Source: Dyadobacter arcticus | Lineage (GTDB): Bacteria; Bacteroidota; Bacteroidia; Cytophagales; Spirosomataceae | Assembly (NCBI RefSeq): GCF_011762185.1 | Contig: NZ_JAASQJ010000001.1 | Span: 1,488,001 to 1,552,000, forward strand | Length of the DNA: 64,000 nt | Direction of reading: 5' to 3' | Shown here: piece by piece, positions 60,593 through 64,000 of the stretch | How the letters are laid out: every line of letters starts with the position of its first letter | Numbering within the stretch: the stretch's first letter is position 1 | Notes under the pieces: model-generated | Told to the model about the DNA's origin: nothing | The model's database searches: none | What the model saw: the letters and a program-made list of their open reading frames with translations, nothing else | Position numbers and translations under genes: made by a program

Positions 60593-61780
60593 TTACACTT
60601 TGTCTCCTTTCCACTTAAATGCTCTTCTAAAACCTTTTTCTTCGGCTTCCTTCACTGTCATAGCGTAGAATTCACCTTTGTTCTTAACCGTTGTTCGATC
60701 ATATTGCTGATCAAATGGAAGATGGTATATTTTTTCAAATTTCGGGCTAACATTACATTTAATCATTGGATATCGTTCCAATGGTTTCTTTTCATGGATC
60801 TTGATTCCCAAGGCAGCCGCGAATTTTCTAGCAGTCTCAGATAATGTCGTTGAAGTATATATAGCTGCGGAAATATTTCCTTTGGCAAACACCTCAGGAA
60901 ATAGAAATAATTGATTCTCTTTACCAGAGTTCTGGAACTGTTCAATGTAAAATTTAACAGCAGTCCCGTAAAGTTGATTTACGTGTTTTTCGTGAATATC
61001 TTTATATTGTGCCCAATGCTTACATTGAACAATCTCAACTTTCCCATCCTTTCTGCAAATAAGATCACGCCCTAGGTCTTCCAGCCCCATTTCGATCCCG
61101 ATGTACTCAACCGCATATCCCTTCATTTCATATTGATATCCAACATATCGTTCGTAATCTCGGCCGATCTGCTGGGATTGTTTTCGTGAAACTAGATATC
61201 TATCAAGTGCCAACTGATTTTTTTCACTTGAAGGAAGATTCTTATATTGCTCATTAGTGATAAATTTTTGGACTGGATCGGTTGTTTCTTCACTAATCTC
61301 CTTGGTCTGTCCGACAAGCGATAGAAGATGTTCCAAATCTTCGCCAACATATTCTCGAATCCATGGGAATAGAGATTCATAGTATTTCACAAAGTTCTCC
61401 GCAATTTTCTTCTGCTTTCGTAAAACTTTATTTTCTATCGCTAAATTTCTAATATCTTCCGCTTGTTTACGAGCCGGATGTTTCTTGGTTTCTAAGTAGT
61501 GGGCGATTTCAAAATCTTGATATTTATGAAACTCACTTATAGCATCAGCTAACCAGGGAAAGCCAATAGATTTTTCCGAGACAATCCGTTGGATGGATTT
61601 TTCTCGATCTAATATTGTTGCCAGAACTGTTTTGTTTTCTTCACATATTCCCTTGTTTTCTAATAAGAGTTTTTGAGCTTCGGCAGTACTAGCACTGATA
61701 GTTGAGTGAATTTCACTTTTATAATTAAATAACAGTGAGATTTTTTTTTCAAGATTTTTGAATAGGGATGAGTAGAACAT
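60593..61780 (-). CDS. Mrr-like restriction endonuclease with coiled-coil N-terminus
   Basis: A 395-residue protein. The first 190 residues are charged helix/coiled-coil (AQKLLLENKGICEENKTVLA, KHPARKQAEDIRNLAIENKV). A PD-(D/E)xK-type Mrr domain follows: QIGRDYERYVGYQYEMKGYA, GLEDLGRDLICRKDGKVEIV with the active-site Asp, and QCKHW with the catalytic Lys. A C-terminal tail FYAMTVKEAEEKGFRRAFKW looks like a small conserved module. It should cut DNA. It starts 2 bases after the stop of the small membrane protein and precedes the polytopic protein, so the three probably act together in defence. Confidence 0.82.
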   Translation of the reverse strand: MFYSSLFKNLEKKISLLFNYKSEIHSTISASTAEAQKLLLENKGICEENKTVLATILDREKSIQRIVSEKSIGFPWLADAISEFHKYQDFEIAHYLETKKHPARKQAEDIRNLAIENKVLRKQKKIAENFVKYYESLFPWIREYVGEDLEHLLSLVGQTKEISEETTDPVQKFITNEQYKNLPSSEKNQLALDRYLVSRKQSQQIGRDYERYVGYQYEMKGYAVEYIGIEMGLEDLGRDLICRKDGKVEIVQCKHWAQYKDIHEKHVNQLYGTAVKFYIEQFQNSGKENQLFLFPEVFAKGNISAAIYTSTTLSETARKFAAALGIKIHEKKPLERYPMIKCNVSPKFEKIYHLPFDQQYDRTTVKNKGEFYAMTVKEAEEKGFRRAFKWKGDKV

Positions 61781-61782
61781 AT

Positions 61783-62142
61783 TTATTTAATTCTAAAAAT
61801 GTCGGACATCTCTTTATACGTTTTTATTGAAATTTCTGTTTCAGTGATAGCTCTGTGAATATGCTTTTTTTTTAAATGCTCGTTATCTTTTTGAACTTTG
61901 CAGGCGAGTTGAGATGCCTTACTAAGACTATCAACCTTAAATAAGTTGATTTTCTCTAACTGAAAATTTGGTGGCCTCGAATGAAGAATAAATTTCTCAA
62001 CATGAAAGTTTTCCGCCTTGTTAAACAGTTCAAGTATTTCCTCACTACTTCTAGTGACATCAATAATTTTCTTTACAAAGTCGATTAAGAATAAAATTGC
62101 GAATATCCCTAGAATGAACAATACAATTATTAATATTTCCAT
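61783..62142 (-). CDS. Small membrane protein of the three-gene cassette
   Basis: A 119-residue protein with one N-terminal membrane helix (ILIIVLFILGIFAILFLIDF) and a cytoplasmic helical part (SRSSEEILELFNKAENFHVE is approximate; KVDSLSKASQLACKVQKDNE). It begins the operon and ends 2 bases before the Mrr-like nuclease start. No family is recognised. With AT-rich neighbours it differs in composition from the transfer genes. Confidence 0.6.
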   Translation of the reverse strand: MEILIIVLFILGIFAILFLIDFVKKIIDVTRSSEEILELFNKAENFHVEKFILHSRPPNFQLEKINLFKVDSLSKASQLACKVQKDNEHLKKKHIHRAITETEISIKTYKEMSDIFRIK

Positions 62143-62238
62143 ACGTACCTTTTGCTTTTAGGTTGATTCATTAAATCTTTGGCGCAAATGTTATTTACTT
62201 GCTATCAACCGGTCCAACCGCCCCATCATCTCATCCTT

Positions 62239-62616
62239 CTACTTCAACATCCGCTCATACGAAGCAATCTTCTCCTCATGAAGCTGAATTATCTTTTCGA
62301 CAGGATTTAAATAAATGGTGCCCTGGTTAAAGGAGTTATCATTGGAATGATCGTGGTAAGTATTCGTAATAATATTAATCGCCTTTGCCTCATCAAAATT
62401 CTGAATCGCCTCAGCCGGGATTTTAAGAATTGCCGCAACTTGCTCCAAAATGTCGGAGTCAATCTTTTCTTTTTGTTCGAGGAGTGAGATTTTTTGTTGG
62501 TTCCAGTCTTCGCCGAGCTCAAACGCCAAATAATCCTGCTTTATTTGGAGCATCTCCCTGAATCTTTTTAAGTTACGGCCTTCGTGGATCTTCGGATTGG
62601 AGGTAGTATGTGCCAT
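62239..62616 (-). CDS. XRE-family transcriptional regulator
   Basis: From the ATG at 62616 (MAHTTSNPKIHEGRNLKRFR) about 125 residues; an upstream extension to 62766 looks spurious. A helix-turn-helix of the Xre/Cro type (LKRFREMLQIKQDYLAFELG, DWNQQKISLLEQKEKIDSDI, LEQVAAILKIP) is followed by a linker and a short C-terminal coiled-coil (KIIQLHEEKIASYERML). It stands between the CD-NTase gene and the Mrr-type cassette on the same strand and could control either. Confidence 0.85.
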   Translation of the reverse strand: MAHTTSNPKIHEGRNLKRFREMLQIKQDYLAFELGEDWNQQKISLLEQKEKIDSDILEQVAAILKIPAEAIQNFDEAKAINIITNTYHDHSNDNSFNQGTIYLNPVEKIIQLHEEKIASYERMLK

Positions 62617-62795
62617 GTGGAAAGGGTGTTTGGTTAAAAAAAGCAATTTATATAAATCTGCCGGGAAGTGCTCGGATATCTTAAAGGCATTGCAATGTAT
62701 ATTACCGGGCGAATGTGTTGGGATCAGGCCGCGGCAGTCCGTGCTTTGCAGAAAACGTAAATGCAAGAATTTCTACACACTTAAAAATCAACGAA

Positions 62796-62909
62796 ATGAA
62801 CACACATCCACACTCAGACAATGATTCCGAAGGCTTTGCTTGGCAGACCAGCTCTACCGCGCCTATGGTCGCAGCTCGCTACGCGCGAGTTGACCCCTTG
62901 CTGCTATGA
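62796..62909 (+). CDS. Possible 37-residue small protein
   Basis: An ATG frame with protein-like composition (MNTHPHSDNDSEGFAWQTSS, then APMVAARYARVDPLLL), opposite in direction to the CD-NTase and regulator and ending 7 bases before the CD-NTase stop. No known family. It could be a truncated gene or a small protein; the evidence is thin. Confidence 0.3.
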   Translation: MNTHPHSDNDSEGFAWQTSSTAPMVAARYARVDPLLL

Positions 62910-62916
62910 CCTATTC

Positions 62917-64000
62917 TTAGACTATCATAACTGATTGTCTGTCCTTTGCGACACAAACGCCGTTTTTTACAATATATACCTCTACAAAGTGATTACCTCG
63001 GAATTTTGTTACCTCAGAATGCGTAATGCTACCTTTTACAATTTGCCCTCGTATTGAATTGTGCCGCAGTGCTTCTTGTCCACGATTTAAGGTTTTCCAA
63101 TAGACCTCATAAGGCCACGGTACATTGCATTTAATCCCGAAAGATAGTGAACGCCCAACTTTCACCCTGCTTCCTCTATTAGCTAGTTTGTAATCCATGT
63201 AACCGTCCTTCTTTGCAACTCTACCTAATATCTGGACAGTATAAGACACATTTATTTGTTCTCTCAAACCGACATCAGATAGATATTGCTCGGTATTATC
63301 GAATTGAATCAAGGTGCCATCGGGCAGCCTTCGCTCCATACTTCGTTTCTCATCAGGTTTTTTGAAGTCTTCACCAAAGATTTTTTGCCATTTTGAAAGG
63401 CTTTTTTGTAAATCAGTTTCCTCGTAGGCATCAGTCACTTTTTCAGAGTAATCGATGATCTTGTTTCGAAACACTAACCATCCGTCTTGATCCCATCGAT
63501 CTCCGAAGTTTTCACCTGTTTCTCCGGGATCAGAAATTGTCGGCATATAGTAATTGTTTTGCATGTAGGAGCGTAATTTTCCTAGTATTGTATACAAAGC
63601 TGTTGGGACATCTTCATAACATTTTGGATCCTCCAGAAGAGCAATGTCGTTAACCTGCTCACCAAGTAACGTGCTTAGAATGATCGATTTAATGCTGAAT
63701 GTTCGCTTGTAATCTCGCAAGAATTTAATCAGACGGACAACTTTGACAAAGTGGTGTTTTGTAATTCGGTTTTTATCATCAAGCCATTCTGTGAATTTTT
63801 CAGGATCAGTTAGTTCAAACAGATCTTCGTGGCGATTAGTCACATATTTCTCACCATGCCTTTCTAAGTAAGGAACGATATCAAGGTGAAAATCATTTGC
63901 ATACTTTATGGTCACACAGCGTGTCTTGCGACTTGCCTTGTCTTCGTAGATACTTCCTTTGAATGTTTTGAAGAGATTATTAACATAATCGCAAGCTTCC
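62917..64000 (-). CDS. CD-NTase of a CBASS system, C-terminal part (cut by window edge)
   Basis: The frame runs off the window: 360 residues are visible, with 28 of them upstream of a GTG at 63915 that should not be taken as the start. The segment KTRCVTIKYANDFHLDIVPY holds the third catalytic Asp of a SMODS-type nucleotidyltransferase. The C-terminal 110 residues are a clear AGS-C sensor domain: VNVSYTVQ-like start, YEVYWKTLNRGQEALRHN, IRGQIVKGSITHSEVTKFRG, HFVEVYIVKNGVCVAKDR. It should make a cyclic oligonucleotide on phage infection that switches on an effector. The GS...DxD motif and the rest of the operon are beyond the edge. Confidence 0.88.
   Translation of the reverse strand, partial: EACDYVNNLFKTFKGSIYEDKASRKTRCVTIKYANDFHLDIVPYLERHGEKYVTNRHEDLFELTDPEKFTEWLDDKNRITKHHFVKVVRLIKFLRDYKRTFSIKSIILSTLLGEQVNDIALLEDPKCYEDVPTALYTILGKLRSYMQNNYYMPTISDPGETGENFGDRWDQDGWLVFRNKIIDYSEKVTDAYEETDLQKSLSKWQKIFGEDFKKPDEKRSMERRLPDGTLIQFDNTEQYLSDVGLREQINVSYTVQILGRVAKKDGYMDYKLANRGSRVKVGRSLSFGIKCNVPWPYEVYWKTLNRGQEALRHNSIRGQIVKGSITHSEVTKFRGNHFVEVYIVKNGVCVAKDRQSVMIV

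Larger units (their letters stand above)
43112..64000. mobile_element. Integrative and conjugative element, left end to window edge
   Basis: From the tRNA-Ser onward the genes change from core to mobile: a tyrosine recombinase, small HTH regulators, a DUF932 and a DUF3945-like protein, a TraE-F-G-J-K-M-N conjugation operon, RadC and defence-type cargo. The integrase is the first gene inside the tRNA end, the usual plan for Bacteroidota elements. The left boundary is the tRNA 3' end. The right boundary, the relaxase/coupling protein and the second attachment site are not in the window, so the element spans at least 20.8 kb. Confidence 0.85.

Noticed and set aside
62239..62766. An N-terminal extension of 50 residues on the XRE regulator
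   Set aside because: The extension has no helix-turn-helix logic and the ATG at 62616 begins a normal regulator.
43197..64000. Possible CRISPR array or insertion sequence in the element
   Set aside because: No regularly spaced repeats, no transposase and no terminal inverted repeats were seen.

Overview
The window reads as a chromosomal segment of a Bacteroidota bacterium, most likely Cytophagales (a Dyadobacter/Spirosomataceae-like organism; this is inference from gene content, not a database match). Pointers are a SusC/SusD pair, a type IX secretion cargo tail and a PorD-like protein, a Bacteroidota-type Rho with a long disordered insert, a Bacteroidota-type omega subunit, and a Bacteroidota TraE-F-G-J-K-M-N conjugation module. 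Ribosome binding sites are weak, as usual in this phylum.

Region 1 (1-11.8 kb) is accessory and carbohydrate-related: the start of a family 2 glycoside hydrolase cut by the window edge, a glycosyltransferase, a decayed zinc alcohol dehydrogenase, small hypothetical genes, a SusC-SusD-GH43 locus that looks like an arabinan/arabinoxylan utilisation locus, a secreted low-complexity protein, and what looks like the detached C-terminal end of a GH13 enzyme.

Region 2 (12-43 kb) is mostly core genome. It holds gnd-zwf-pgl (the oxidative pentose phosphate branch in one operon), a GntR/ABC transporter operon, a cysteine desulfurase-XdhC-MocA trio for molybdenum cofactor maturation, a 1-Cys peroxiredoxin, htpG and rho. 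These are followed by coaX-porin-lptC, cytochrome c/SCO, recN, porD, coaBC, rpoZ, bamD, a type IX cargo protein, an LptA/OstA-like protein and tilS. A 78-residue protein at 35.3-35.5 kb has an Sm/Hfq-like sequence pattern, of interest because Hfq is generally not recognised in Bacteroidota.

Region 3 (43.1 kb to the right edge) is an integrative and conjugative element inserted beside tRNA-Ser(UGA). It starts with short repeats that look like integrase arm sites and a tyrosine recombinase. Then come a DUF932 protein, a small DNA-binding regulator operon (two paralogous winged-helix-like proteins around an excisionase-type HTH protein), a DUF3945-like protein, and the conjugation operon on the minus strand, with three paralogous TraI-like secreted proteins in a row. 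Beyond a RadC-family gene lies defence-type cargo on the minus strand: a three-gene cassette (small membrane protein, Mrr-like nuclease, polytopic membrane protein), an XRE regulator, and at the edge the C-terminal part of a CD-NTase with an AGS-C sensor domain, the signature enzyme of a CBASS anti-phage system. The three-gene cassette is the best candidate here for an undescribed system. The right end of the element, the relaxase and the rest of the CBASS operon lie outside the window.
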